In this document: piece after piece, positions 12,116 through 23,523 of the stretch
Position numbering within the stretch: the first letter of the stretch is position 1
Layout: the number at the start of each line of letters is the position of its first letter
Assembly (NCBI GenBank): GCA_009760855.2
Contig: WPIO01000115.1
Coordinates: forward strand, 66,001-130,000
DNA: 64,000 nucleotides
Direction: 5' to 3'
Source: Cristatella mucedo
Lineage: Eukaryota > Bryozoa > Phylactolaemata > Cristatellidae
Made by a program: the position numbers and the translations under genes
The notes under the pieces: model-generated
The model's database searches: none
What the model was told of the DNA's origin: nothing
The model's input: only the letters and a program-made list of their open reading frames with translations

Positions 12116-12699
12116 TGAGTCGATTTATTAGCCACCCTTCATCTACCCAATATGATAATTTGCGGTGGTAAGGTGAGGAAAGTAAATAATGTGATACGTG
12201 GGAGCCCAGTTTTTGTGTAGTGACTATTATGAAACATATTTCCTTGATCTTTCAAGAAATGTCTCGTAAAAATCATACATTTCACTTTCATTCAAGTTCT
12301 ATGGGATTATGAAAAATACGTTGTACAATGAGACAAAAACTCGACGATGCTGGTCACCTAACCAATTATAAGTTAAACTTCAAATGATACTCGTATTTTT
12401 CATCCTTTAGGATTATTAGCTAAGGTAGAATAAAGCTGTAATAATACACAGAAAAGCCAACAACATCTACTAACCAGAGATTGAGCTTGATATAGTTTCT
12501 GACATTCTCAGAGGAAACATATCTAAAGCTTGTGATATGTACATTATATGTTTATCTGTAAAATATTTCAGTATTCAAAATATATTGGATAACAGTTCTT
12601 AGCGAATTCGTGCAATGAGATGCCAATTTTAGCTTTAAATTAGTATGTTCTAGTCTTGTGCACCATCAATGCACCTAATGTTGTAAAACAACCTACATG

Positions 12700-12800
12700 T
12701 GCCTAGTCAATTGCATTTCCCTTTGCAGCAAATGTAAAGCACCTAGAGAGATATTGAGTTCTCTGAGGGCGCATTATCAAGTACGTTATTATTATATTAT
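12700..12800 (+). mobile_element. LINE family A 3' tail, plus strand
   Basis: CAATTGCATTTCCCTTTGCAG, GTAAAGCACCTAGAGAGATA, TTGAGTTCTCTGAGGGCGC and ATT repeats match the tail at 60530-60622. No coding part is present. Confidence 0.8.
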
Positions 12801-12873
12801 TATAGTGTAACTGAAGCACCAGTAGATTACATTAATATTACATTATTATAGTGTAACTGAAGCACCGGTAGAT
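12796..12873. repeat. 46-bp direct duplication next to a LINE tail
   Basis: ATTATTATAGTGTAACTGA, GCACC and GTAGAT occur at 12796-12827 and again at 12842-12873 with one difference. The duplication starts within the ATT repeats of the family A tail. Confidence 0.85.
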
Positions 12874-13832
12874 GGCCCTTAACTGTGACTATATTTTAAA
12901 CCATCAGGCTTGTTCAATACATGGAATAAATTGTGTCTATTATTTCTTTATTTTCAATGGTGACGTTGAGCTTCTATATGGAAGCCAATTACTCGCACTT
13001 TGCATTAATCATGATTTTTAAATAAACTAAACACAGTACGGAGCTCGTTGGCTTTAAAATATGTAGTTTTGAAGCAACGAGGCCAGATAATACACAATAC
13101 AAAGCTCGGGTCAACCATTTGGTTATCAGGCCGATGGTTTTATCATTTCTGCCTTTAGCTATGCCTTTTCAAAAACTTGGAAAAAGGACAAATACTATTT
13201 ACTTGCAACTCATCTGGACTCTATATAAATTAGTAGTATCAAAATATCTAAGCGAGAATACGGTTAGGGTAATAATGTGTCAAGTTTAAAAGCTCATTCC
13301 TACGCTTATAGTTTTCCGTTGCAGTAACCTGATTAATCAGTTGTTTACTTCTAAGAACAGTCATTAGTAAAATGATTGGACTAGCTAATGATATTTACTG
13401 GAAACTTTAATCTAGAGCAAAAACAAATGGCAAACTTTTTCTTTGCAATAAAAGCCAAGAATAGCACCTCTAAAAGTTTTTGAGGTTTTGATATGTTACC
13501 TTTTATCGAATCCAAGGTATGATGTAATTTCTGAATCGTAAGCCTACATAAACTGAGCTGACACTATCACTCAAAGTAGCGAACCTTTTCCTACCCTAAA
13601 ACTATGCAAACCAGTTTATTATAGTGGTACATTAAAAACGTTATTGCCCCTTTTGGACCGGTCTTTTGGCTTTTTGGTAAAAAAAAATAGATAACCATCC
13701 TCCCCAAGCCACGGCCGGTAACTGCAGCCAAACACTAGCTCGTAGCTCCTTAAAAGCTGATAGGTCATCGTGGCGTGAGTTGAGCCCTACACGCCTCTTA
13801 TTGCTTAATAAAGACGTAAATTGAATCCTTTC

Positions 13833-13862
13833 TGTGCATCTCTGGTGTTAAATTCGACTGCA
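13833..13862 (+). repeat. Short exact match to the pogo-like element
   Basis: TCTGGTGTTAAATTCGACTG and the next eight bases are identical to 10958-10986 inside the pogo-like copy 1, while the surrounding sequence is only weakly similar. It probably marks a third, mostly decayed or deleted copy. Confidence 0.5.
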
Positions 13863-15771
13863 AGGAAATTCGGTATTTTTCATCGGTCTACCAAAGATCT
13901 AGTTTAGTCTGAGCCCTTGTGTAGAAATGAATATGCGAACGTTGTTGCAATATCTTCATTTCTCCAAGGACCCAGATTTGGCTTGACCATATCACCCCTT
14001 ACGGTGCTGAGTCATACTGAATAGACCTAACTTGCCCATGTAGTCATTGCACAGCAGCTGTGTATAAATTTACCTAGCCTACGAAACCGTAATACTCATG
14101 CTGCAGCTTCCCTAGCTGAATCTTCTCAGCTGACGTCTCAAGAATAATTATATATTGGTACACAGCAAGACCTGAAGTGCTGACAGTAGTGGCATGGCAG
14201 CAGGTTCCAAACCTGTCAACCTTGTGACTTACACCATCCAAACATAAATTTCACAGCTGGAAAATTAAAATAGTGTTGTGGCCTTACCATTACGTATATT
14301 TGGTTTCTGGGTAGCTCGAAGCTGACAGACTGGTTTACCCCAACGACAATACTCTGAACGGCAGATTTCTCGTAAATTGGTGTGGCAGAAAACTAGGATG
14401 CTCTAATGAGGTAGTCGTTATCTACCAACTTCTGCTTGCTTCGTAGCCTGATGGGAATACATGTTGTGATTCCTAAATTCTGCCTGAATCACTTTCATTG
14501 GCAGGTTTTTCCCGGCACGATTATGCAAGATGTCAGAAATATATGTACGCTTGACTTATGATTTCATCCAAACTCGAACAAAGCTCCCTCGAAGTAATCC
14601 TATTCCTCAAGTTCGGAACTCACCTCTTGGCAGGGTGGCCTTTTGATGCCTGCTCCAGTTCGGGTCACGGGGGGGGGGTGGCTATGGTTTGCTACCTGTC
14701 TGACTAGCACAGTAATGAAACGCTTCAATTGTATAGCCCCTGCTCTCAAAGCTTGTAAGTTCCTGCTTCTACCCGCCTAAAAGCGGCGGCAACACTAGCT
14801 GCATATTGCATGATAAACTGAAGATATTTAAGCTCAAACGTTTGCAACTTCATAGAGGCCAAATGAACATGAGGGAAAATGTCAACCCATAAAAATACAA
14901 TACCCATAACCGAAAGAACAATTATTCAATATAATACGAAATATAAATACTGATTTTTAAGAAATTATCAAGATAGCTTTATTTTTTTGAATTATCACTA
15001 TTCTTTAGCTGAACTGAATAAATTGTCACTGTGATTGAGCGCATCTTGGCAAGGCTCTCACAGGAGTTGTACATCTTAGTTTAATACCTGTAATGCGACA
15101 ATATCACACGCTGGGCATATTACAGTAAACCGAGCGCGTCGAATGAGAATGCGTGACCTGCAGCGAGCATAGGCTACTTGGGAATTGGATTCGAAGTGTG
15201 TCTATGCCCGGTAAGCAGTTCTCCTAGCCTAAAAGGTTTCTGACAGTAGCCAACTTACTACCACTTAGGTTCGTAAGTTAACGGCATTAACTGGACATAG
15301 GTATTGACATAAATAGGAAATAGGAAGGTATGGTCCTCCTAGTGAGCCGTTTCACTGCATGTCGAGTTCACGTTTGACACTTCACTCCTAGGACACATTG
15401 GCCTGGACCATCCTACCTCGAAGGCCGTGCAACCTTAGCCCTCCTACAGAGGGAAAATAGAAGCTCGGGTTAAGGATAGCATTGGCTGCACAGACTAAAT
15501 TACTGCCCAGAATGCTTCCCATAAAAAACTCCCGTTACCAATTACAAGGAAACCTTCCTACCTTCCTCTTTAACCGGGGACTAGAACCATCAACCATATA
15601 CACGTATCAGGCCATGCATGTCGGTCAACATTCTCTTCTAGAGCCTTCCACCACACACCTGACTAAAGAACTCATGCATCGTCTAAAAGGGCGAGGGTGC
15701 CTGCTGCCCTCCCTGCATCAAGATGACTCAAATCGGCAGTTCGCCGGCTGGCCAACCTGCTCTTAGTTTCT

Positions 15772-15829
15772 GCTGACTGTTATGCATGTCCACCTAGCTG
15801 ACTGTTATGCATGTCCACCTAGCTGACTA
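15772..15829. repeat. 25-bp tandem repeat, 2.3 copies
   Basis: Two identical 25-bp units (15772-15796 and 15797-15821), beginning GCTGACTGTTATGCATG, then a partial third. Confidence 0.9.
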
Positions 15830-16852
15830 CTGACTGCCAACGAGCTTGTGTGAGAATGTTTCTTCAAAAGATTCTTTGCTTATTGAAAGATGCACGATAA
15901 ATATATGGCTATTAGTTCGATAGACTGGCTACAAATATTTAAATATTCGTTCATATTCAGCAGTATTAATAATTAATAACCTGCACAAATTACTGAAAAC
16001 CCTTTACGAAACAATGACGGTTCTGTTTAAGATATGTGTTTATTCAAGTGATGAAAGTTTGCGAACACAGCTCTTTTGATTGCAACCAGTGACATTCTAA
16101 GCAGCGAAGATAGAGGTAATGTCATATACTCGGCAAAGTTTAATTTACGTGAGGCATTTGAAAGCAGCATAGCATAACTGTAAGATTGATGAGTGAAATC
16201 AGTTTTGCCGATAGATCATTAGCTTTTTAATCGTACTTGTCTCTTTGTGTTCAAACTATATCTGCCCAAAGGTTCCGTTCTTAATCCATCGCTATTCTTT
16301 ATTTATCCTGAACCTCTTGTAAACCTAAATTGGGCCAATTTGATTGGCTATCAGTTTTATGGTAATTTGTGGCGGAAACTAGGGAAATGTGTTGTTTTTC
16401 ACGTCTTATGCCTCTCTAGCCGGTGAGTTTGAATCCTGTGGTGGGCTATTCTTTACTGCCTCTGCAAGCGGTGGCTATAGCCGTAAACTTAAAGGGTAAA
16501 TCAGCTATATTTTACATTAAAAGATAACGAATGGGCTGGGTCTTTTGCAATCTTTAAATTGATGCTGAGTTTAATAAATAAAATACATGCCTTGTGTAAG
16601 CAAACTCCATCACAACTGTTGGAAATTTCAATGAAATAAATTATGGTTTAACCGAACTGTTTTTTATTGTAATCCCTAACCAGTTTCCATACGATTGGCT
16701 AGTTGCAAGCAAATTACTTTGTGAATCGATTTTCTGAAACAGCCTTTCTTATCACTTATTTAAGTTGCAATAGATTATGGCTGAGTGAGGAAAATTGCTC
16801 CTTTTCAAAATTCCTTGACTTAGAATGCATTGTATAAACTTCATGTGTATTT

Positions 16853-16980
16853 AGCACGATGATCAAGGTGCTCGCCCAGTCCGTGGCATGGCCGAGATTG
16901 TTGGTTCCAGCACCATGGCATATGTGAAGCTTCTAAATAGAGATTTAGTTCTCTGAGAGCCCTATACTAAGGAAATATTT
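16853..16980 (+). mobile_element. tRNA-headed SINE, copy 3, box A decayed
   Basis: AAGGTGCTCGCCCAGTCCG and box B TGGTTCCAGCACC (16902-16914) match the other copies. The tail ATAGAGATTTAGTTCTCTGA followed by GAGCCCTATACTAAG is nearer to the LINE family A 3' end than in the other two copies. Confidence 0.68.
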
Positions 16981-17337
16981 ATCCAGTTTCAAATTTGTGT
17001 GTTTTGAGTTACAAATTAGGAGATGCATTTCCCTATCCTATATTTAATATTAAGAGAAGCCACTCATCTAGAATATTATCTTTTTTTGAAATTTGGGTCA
17101 ATTTTTAGTAATGCAGACTAAATACGTCATAGTTTTGTATTCTGTGCGACCTATTAGGATTTTTTAAGCTGCCGACGTTACTGCATCAGTTCACCTAATC
17201 AGAAATGGCTGCAGTCAAAGTTTACAATTTACTTTAAATATCAGCGAACTGTAACGTAAGTAATGATATGTGTATATACTTGCGACATTTGCATTCCAAG
17301 GAAATGAATCAACTATAACTGAGCAGATAGTTAAGCG

Positions 17338-19583
17338 AATAATAATAATAATAATAATGTACTTGATAAAGCTCACTCAGAGAACTTAATCTCTTTCTAG
17401 GCGCTTTACATTTGCTGCAAAGGGAAATGCAATTAAATGGTGAGTAAAATCATGCTTGAAAAACAAACAAAATGAATAACACGGCTAGGGGCGACATGCA
17501 CAGGGTCAGCATGCAAATGTGGTTAGTGACATCATGCACAGTGTCAGCACACATAAGCAGATCAAGGAGGAATCACAGGGACCTGCTAAATGCTGTCCTA
17601 AATAGGTGTGTTTTTAAGTTACTTTTAAAGGTGGTCAGGGGATGTTCTGACGCAGATCTGGAGGGAGTTCCAAGCTTTGGAAGCATACGAACTAAAAGCA
17701 CGGTCACCAAAGGATTTGAGGTTTGTACAAAGTATTTCTAGACTGTTGGATTCCGAAAAGCAGTAGGTACGATGCTTGGCCTGATGGGGGAGTATGTGGG
17801 AGAGATAGGCTGGAACCATAGAATGAAGGGACCTAAAAGTGAGCGACAAAACTTTGAAGTCAATCCGTTACTTGACTGGTAGCCAGTGCAGGTCGGCGAG
17901 AAGTGGAGTAATGTGGCAACTGCGACGCTCACGACAGACAAGTCTAGCTGCTGAGTTTTGCACCAGCTACAATCGCCTGGTCGCACATGCTGGTACGCCA
18001 GTGAGCAGTGAGTTGCAGAAGTCGAGACGAGATGTCACGAATGCATGGACTAACTTAGACGTGGTATCTTTATTTAAACAAGCCCGAATTTTAGCAATAT
18101 TATGAAGCTGAAGATAGGCAGCTTTGACCGTGGAGCTGACAAGGTCGTTTAACGAGAGGTCGCTTTGGAGTATGACACCTAGATTTCGAGCTGATTCGAC
18201 AGGAGATATGCTGGCAGAGCCAATTGTGAGCGTCAGCCTTTCCAATTTCTGAATCACACTTGGTTTGCCCATAGCTAGTAAGTTAGTTTTGTCATCGTTC
18301 AGTTTTAGAAAATTTGCTGCCATCCATGGGCGGATGTCATCAATGCATGCAGCAAGTGAGTTCAGAGAGTTTGAGGTGCTCGAAGGCTGGGAGGGATCGA
18401 AGCAAAGGTACAACTGAGTGTCATCCCCATAGAAGTGAAAGCCTAGATTGTGCTTGGCAATCACATCAGCAAGAGGGAGAGTGTGTACCCAGGCTGGGTT
18501 CGGTTGGCTGGGACCGGACGGCTTTAGTGAGGCTTAGGGTCACCGGCTAGGCCAGGGTCGGACCCTACGGCATGGCTGGATTTGCGGTGACATGAGGTCA
18601 CCGTGGCTCTTGGGTGGGATAAGTTGGCCGGGTAAGTCGTGGTGTTGGAAGCTCCCGGTCTCGCCAAGTTATGCACCTGGATGGTTGCAGGCGTGCTCCG
18701 GCGATGCAGCAACGCACGCAAGGCGACGAGTACCCAAGGCCCGAGCGGAGCTGGATAGCTCGCTCGTTGTTGACTTGTTTGTATTCCGCGTTCCCCGTGT
18801 AGCCTGTTCGTGACCCCCCCCCCCGTGTGTTGGCGTCTTTCGGTGGAAGCTTACGACTGTGGTAGTTGTCGACTCGGACTAGCCAGCAGTTACTCAGCCA
18901 GCCGGATTTTGGACGGCGTACGCTCGTACTGTTGGATTCGGAGTCGGTACAACGACAGGACTGCGGAAGCCGACTGACCCCAACTAACACGTTTGTTCGC
19001 GCTTGCTGCGTCGTCTTGCGCCCCCGTAGTGTACTGTGTATTGGACCCTCCCTGTAGACTTTTTTAGTTACTCTGTTGTTGTTGGCGCATGCGTTATAAA
19101 GATGTTTAACCTGACGGCCGCTCGTCTTACCCTAGCTCGGCAGTAGTATGGCGGGTTTGGCGGGAAATAGCCTTTGACCCCAGGAGCTCGGTTACAAGTG
19201 TAAACCGTGAAAAGAACCAGACCTAGCACGGAGCCCTGAGGTACTCCATATTTCAGAGGTACTTCAGATGATCTTTTTCCATTCACGTCATTACTCTGAA
19301 GTCTCCCACTGAGATAGGACCTGAACCGCTGCAGAGCAGTGCCAGTGATGCCCAGGCGAGATGAGAGGTGCTCTAGAAGAACTTTGTGATCGATGGTGTC
19401 AAAGGCTGCTGAAAGATCGAGCAAAACAAGCAGAAACACTCTGCCCATGTCTGCATTCCTAAGTAGGTCGTTGTATACCCTAAGAAATACTGACTCTGTG
19501 GAGTGATTAGCTCTAAAGCCAGACTGGAACTTACTAGCAAGGTGTGAGGTTTCGAAATGCGAGTTTAGCTGGTCTGCCACGAC
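17338..19583 (-). mobile_element. LINE family A copy, 5'-truncated, interrupted by a solo LTR
   Basis: The 3' end is intact (AAT repeats at 17338, then the conserved UTR). The minus strand encodes the C-terminal domain, a well preserved active-site block FHFYGDDTQLYLCFDPSQPS (17967-18464) and, beyond the LTR insertion at 18484-19196, the RT core with motif A LDLSAAFDTIDHKVLLEHL and VPQGSVLG (19068-19604). Apart from the insertion this is among the least decayed copies. It is truncated at about 19583 within RT. Confidence 0.92.
18484..19196. mobile_element. Solo LTR of a retrotransposon, nested in LINE family A
   Basis: This 713-bp GC-rich block begins TGTACCC and ends GGTTACA, giving TG...CA termini that form an imperfect inverted repeat. 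It is flanked on both sides by AGTG (18480-18483 and 19197-19200). Removing the block and one AGTG restores GGGAGAGTGTAAACCGTG, which matches other family A copies at the same length (GGGAGAGTATAAACCGTG). A 4-bp target duplication fits Ty3/gypsy-type integrases. A TATAAAG lies at 19092-19098 on the plus strand. A run of ten C lies at about 18815. There is no gag or pol sequence, so this is a solo LTR left by LTR-LTR recombination. Orientation is undecided. Confidence 0.78.
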
Positions 19584-20069
19584 TATAATCTGCCACGAAT
19601 ACATCTGCCACGAATGACAAACATATATACAAATATATCTGCAAAGAATATAAACATCTGGATTCTTTATTTGGGCAGCAAGTGGAACCTGGTAATAGGA
19701 ATTAATTTACGAAGCTATTTCGATATCACTGAGAAGTGAGCCAATGTGTAATGAAGGCCCCTGAGAGCTATCGTATGGAAAATAATATTTCGTACTTGCA
19801 ACTTGTACAGTAATCAAAGTTTTTTAAACTGTAGTTAGTGCCATTTTCTGGTTCAGTCGAAAGCTCACACACGTTCAGTTTCAGAGAACATACCTATTAT
19901 ATTACTCAAACTGTAACTGGTAAATACGTCGATAGGCACCAACTGATACTATGCGATCGTCTGAGGACAATGCAGCGATCGCGTCAGCAAAGAATTCGCT
20001 GCTAGTAAATTTGATAATGCCCTCAGAAAACAGCGTTCGATAGTTAGCGACGTCATGCTGGTGATCAGC

Positions 20070-20400
20070 TTACGTTTCCTCATCTTGAATGATTGCAGAG
20101 GTATATATTGAACAGCCAATCTTCAGCATGGGAAAGGTTTCCAAATAACAATATGCACTACTTAAATTGTACTTTTTGAACTTTCAACTCTGCACATAGG
20201 CTCTCCTCAATGTATATAAGCTACCGTACAAGCCCTTGGCCCGAGCCAAAGCTGGCTCATAACATTCCGATAGCTCCTGGTTAAAATTAAAGCGATAACG
20301 TGGCAGCCAGCATTCACTGTGCAGCTAAGTACAGTTGTATTTCTCTTATCACATTTCACAATTGTATATCTTGTGATAACCCCTTTAAAGTACTGGATAT
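20070..20400 (+). repeat. Anonymous repeat D, copy 2
   Basis: Matches 11772-12115: TACTTTTTGAACTTTCAACT, GGCTCTCCTCAATGTATATA, AACGTGGCAGCCAGC and CATTTCACAATTGT. A long TCTG/TC microsatellite follows within 80 bases. Confidence 0.78.
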
Positions 20401-20476
20401 ACTATAACTATAATCGAGCTGCTTCTATTTCTTAAGGATCTCTCAACTTCCCACTCTGAAAATTTTGACACGGAAA

Positions 20477-20529
20477 GTCTGTCTGTCTGTCTGTCTGTCT
20501 GCCTGTCTGTCTGTCTGTCTGTCTGTCTG

Positions 20530-20598
<69 letters not shown>

Positions 20599-20602
20599 CT
20601 CT
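20477..20602 (+). repeat. (GTCT)n followed by (TC)n microsatellite
   Basis: About 13 GTCT units with one GCCT variant (20477-20530), then about 35 TC units to 20602 with a CGCT break near 20596. Confidence 0.97.
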
Positions 20603-21654
20603 ATCTCTTTCTCAGTAGCTCATTAGGCTAGTCTAGCGCAGAAGAAAGTTCCATATGATAGAGAATAGCTGTACTCAGAAAAGCGCTGACATCCTCCAAT
20701 TTCCTTCGGTCTCCTCAGTGATATTAGCCCATTCACATATAATGGCATTCTGGAGGACCTTGCTTTAGAAAATAAAAATAAACCTATTATTACGTTATGT
20801 ATGGTGCAAAAAATCGGATAGCAATCAACGCTTGTCAATATACCGTCGTTTTCTTAATTTACCTTAACCGTGGCCTCAAAATTAATAGCAATTACAAATT
20901 AAGCATTCGCAACTCTGTTGATAACATTGATGCAGTGTGCCTTGCTTATAAGTGCATCTTCTAGTTAAACATAAACAACGTATGTTATTTTGCCATCAGA
21001 ATTATCTTCTTTTTTAGAGATGCACTTACCGACAGTTAAAACAAGCATGAGTGCCATTTCTGACTTTATTTTAAACGATCTAAAATACTTAATTGATTAG
21101 GAAAATATATGCATAGAGCTACAGATAAACGTGTAGATTATGGTTTAAAAAACATCTGTGCTGATGTTTGGTAGAATAATTATGCTAATCTATCTAGTTC
21201 AGTTTACCCAATTTACTTACAGGAGCTGTCAACCTCCTGTGCAAGTAGAACAGTAAGCAGAACAAAATATTTAGTTTAATTTTATCTTTTCTTTGTTATG
21301 GAGCCATATTTTTCGTTATGCCTTGTGATTTTACTTCAGTATTAGCTAACATTAAGGATTAAAACAAAGGACACATTCATTTGTTTACAACAGAAAAGGA
21401 TTTCCGATAATGACTGGCTGAATATGTTCCCTTGATAGATATGAAATGTAACTCTCTCTAATTAGTGCACTGGAGATCAGAATCTCTAACCACACGCTTC
21501 AACAAAAGCCATAGGTTCTCGCTCTTGGCCATGGTAATCAAAGTGATCGTCACCTTGACGTCTGTCGTCAAATGCTGTTTAACGTATTAAAAACACTAGC
21601 TTATTTAACAGCCTCCTTTTTACGACAAAAGAGCCTTATAGCTATCACGGACCC

Positions 21655-21770
21655 TTGCAGCAGCGATACAGGATCTCCTACCATAGGATTCGAACCCATG
21701 ACCTCGGGACCGAGGTCGTGAAAAGCAACCGCCTTACCGAGTGAGACATCATGGCTTCCCACCTAACGCC
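21655..21770 (-). mobile_element. Second tRNA-derived SINE family, one copy
   Basis: The reverse complement has box A-like TCACTCGGTAAGGCG (21730-21744) and a canonical box B GGGTTCGAATCC (21686-21697), spaced as in tRNA-derived promoters. The sequence after box B differs from the first SINE family. I see no foldable tRNA with acceptor stem, so it is a SINE head rather than a tRNA gene. Confidence 0.62.
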
Positions 21771-22016
21771 TAGGCTCAACCAGAGTAATTTATTGTAGTG
21801 CTGACATCAACATGCCAATAAATATCTTTTAATGCTGATAGGGCTTAAATAAAATGATAAAGCTGAGTGGACATATTGAAAGTTACGTTATTAGCTAACC
21901 CGGACTAATGTGCATTTCTTCATTCAGTCGGTTCAGCTAAGGAATTTGATCAAATCTCGTATACAAAGACTGGTTAGCCTTAAAGAACTAAGACCACTTT
22001 AAAGTACAGTGGTGCT

Positions 22017-22560
22017 TCGGTTTACCTGTCTCTCGACGTACGAGTGTCTCCGAGTTACAAGCTGTCTTTCAGGCAATTTTTTTCTCTGAGTTATGGGCTA
22101 ACATTTGGGTTACTAACCAGCTTCAGATACTCCACTCCTAGTTGCCGCAGCGAATGTCACACTGCGAGTGGTTACTCAGGCCAATAATGGTAACCCAGCG
22201 AATGCCGTTTCATAGCAAGACCCTACCCAACCACCCGGGTGTGAAGCCAAGCGAAGGCCTTTTGATTTGCTCCCAGACATACTCGAGTGAGTCTGTCTGG
22301 GCTTTGAGTGAGGTGCTTTGACACTCATGATTGCGAGATTCCGGTGTTAAATCTCGCTATGGGAGAAACAGTGAAGTATGTATCGTACTTTATTTACACC
22401 ATATCATCGAGTGAGAAGTCATCACTTAACTGATAACAATTGGCTCGTTACATAAAGGCTCAGCCAGTAAACTGAAAGCAATGATAGCCCGGTGAAAAGG
22501 TAAAAAATCGACGAATTAGATTTAGACATGCATTTCAGCTTTTCTCATCTAAAGCCAGTA
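22017..22560 (+). mobile_element. Pogo/Tigger-like DNA element, 5' part, copy 2
   Basis: It begins CAGTGGTGCTTCGG after TA (22015-22016). It is collinear with 10636-11165 (GCGAATGTCACACTGCGAG, CACCCGGGTGTGAAGCCAAG, GATTCCGGTGTTAAATC) and stops matching at TTCTCAT, the same place as copy 1. It is more diverged and has no right terminal repeat. Confidence 0.62.
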
Positions 22561-22687
22561 TTTCATTCTAGCCAAGTAAGAAATGTAAATCGATACAGCC
22601 CTGTAATCTGTTGATATTCGTTTCTTAGCAAACCTTACTTTTAAATGGTTGGGTTTTTATCATAGGGTAACTTATGCGACCACCGAC

Positions 22688-22785
<98 letters not shown>

Positions 22786-22788
22786 TAT
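22688..22788. repeat. (TA)n microsatellite with regular ACAT breaks
   Basis: Alternating TA for about 100 bases, interrupted four times by a TATACATAT step. Confidence 0.95.
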
Positions 22789-23523
22789 ACGAGTCTTGGA
22801 TCACTGACTATGTTTATCTACTAAATGTAAGGAAAAAGTATTTAAATATGGCAAGTTGAACCTCCGAAAGTGTTAAAGTATAGTTATCTCATCTACTAAA
22901 CCTTGATCGTTAAAATATGTCCAATGCGTTCGGTAGTTGCTTACCATTTCTTTTGTAACCATACCTGTATAATTTATTAATTTAATTTATTATATTTAAC
23001 ATATGTATAATTTATCCACCTGCTGCTACAGATTTCAACACTCAGTTACCTGGAAGTCGTAAACACAACTTTCAAAAATTTAGTTGCAAGATTTTTCGTT
23101 GCTCTTTTATTTATAAATGCATAATAACAGCATCAGTACCTGCCACCCATTTCTGCACAACCATGCCCCAGCAGAGCAATCGTAATACCACAGCTAAGCT
23201 TGAAATACTTTCGGCACTTTCGTTTGATGAAGCACGACTGAGTAACTAGATGAGGCGATGTAAGTATAGCTTAACCATCGCTTGCATATGTTCACCTTGC
23301 AACCTGAATCACGGCTTGCAATGCAGGCTTTTCCTGCATTGCAAGCCACAGCTTATTGATTTACTTAAACCCTGTCACACCAGTTTGGCTACCTTCCAAT
23401 AAAGTAGACGTACTTACATGCCATCCGGCAACGTCTTAAGAATTTACCTGACAAAAGCAAGATACAATCCACATGTGTGCATTACTTAAAATTGAGCATA
23501 CCATCAGTAATGATAATTCCTAC

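Larger units (their letters stand above)
12874..16852. other. Long stretch without a recognised gene
   Basis: Apart from the 13833 match and the 25-bp tandem repeat at 15772, I see no repeat family. The 94-codon frame at 15482-15766 has no domain I recognise. A run of nine or more G lies near 14670. A box B-like TGAGTTTGAATCCTG near 16425 lacks a partner box A. Confidence 0.5.
19605..21654. other. Mostly unrecognised, except repeat D copy 2 and the TCTG/TC microsatellite
   Basis: Outside 20070-20602 nothing is recognised. Just after the LINE end, ATCTGCCACGA recurs three times at 19588-19618, a small local duplication. Confidence 0.45.

Noticed and set aside
11811-12131. 106-codon open frame as a gene
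   Set aside because: It lies within repeat D, and the second copy at 20070-20400 has indels that break the frame.
15482-15766. 94-codon open frame as a gene
   Set aside because: No domain, no neighbouring exon signals that I could support, and length within chance for 64 kb of six-frame translation.
18524-19057. Open frames of 63-130 codons inside the GC-rich block
   Set aside because: They overlap on both strands inside the solo LTR and show no gag, pol or other domain.
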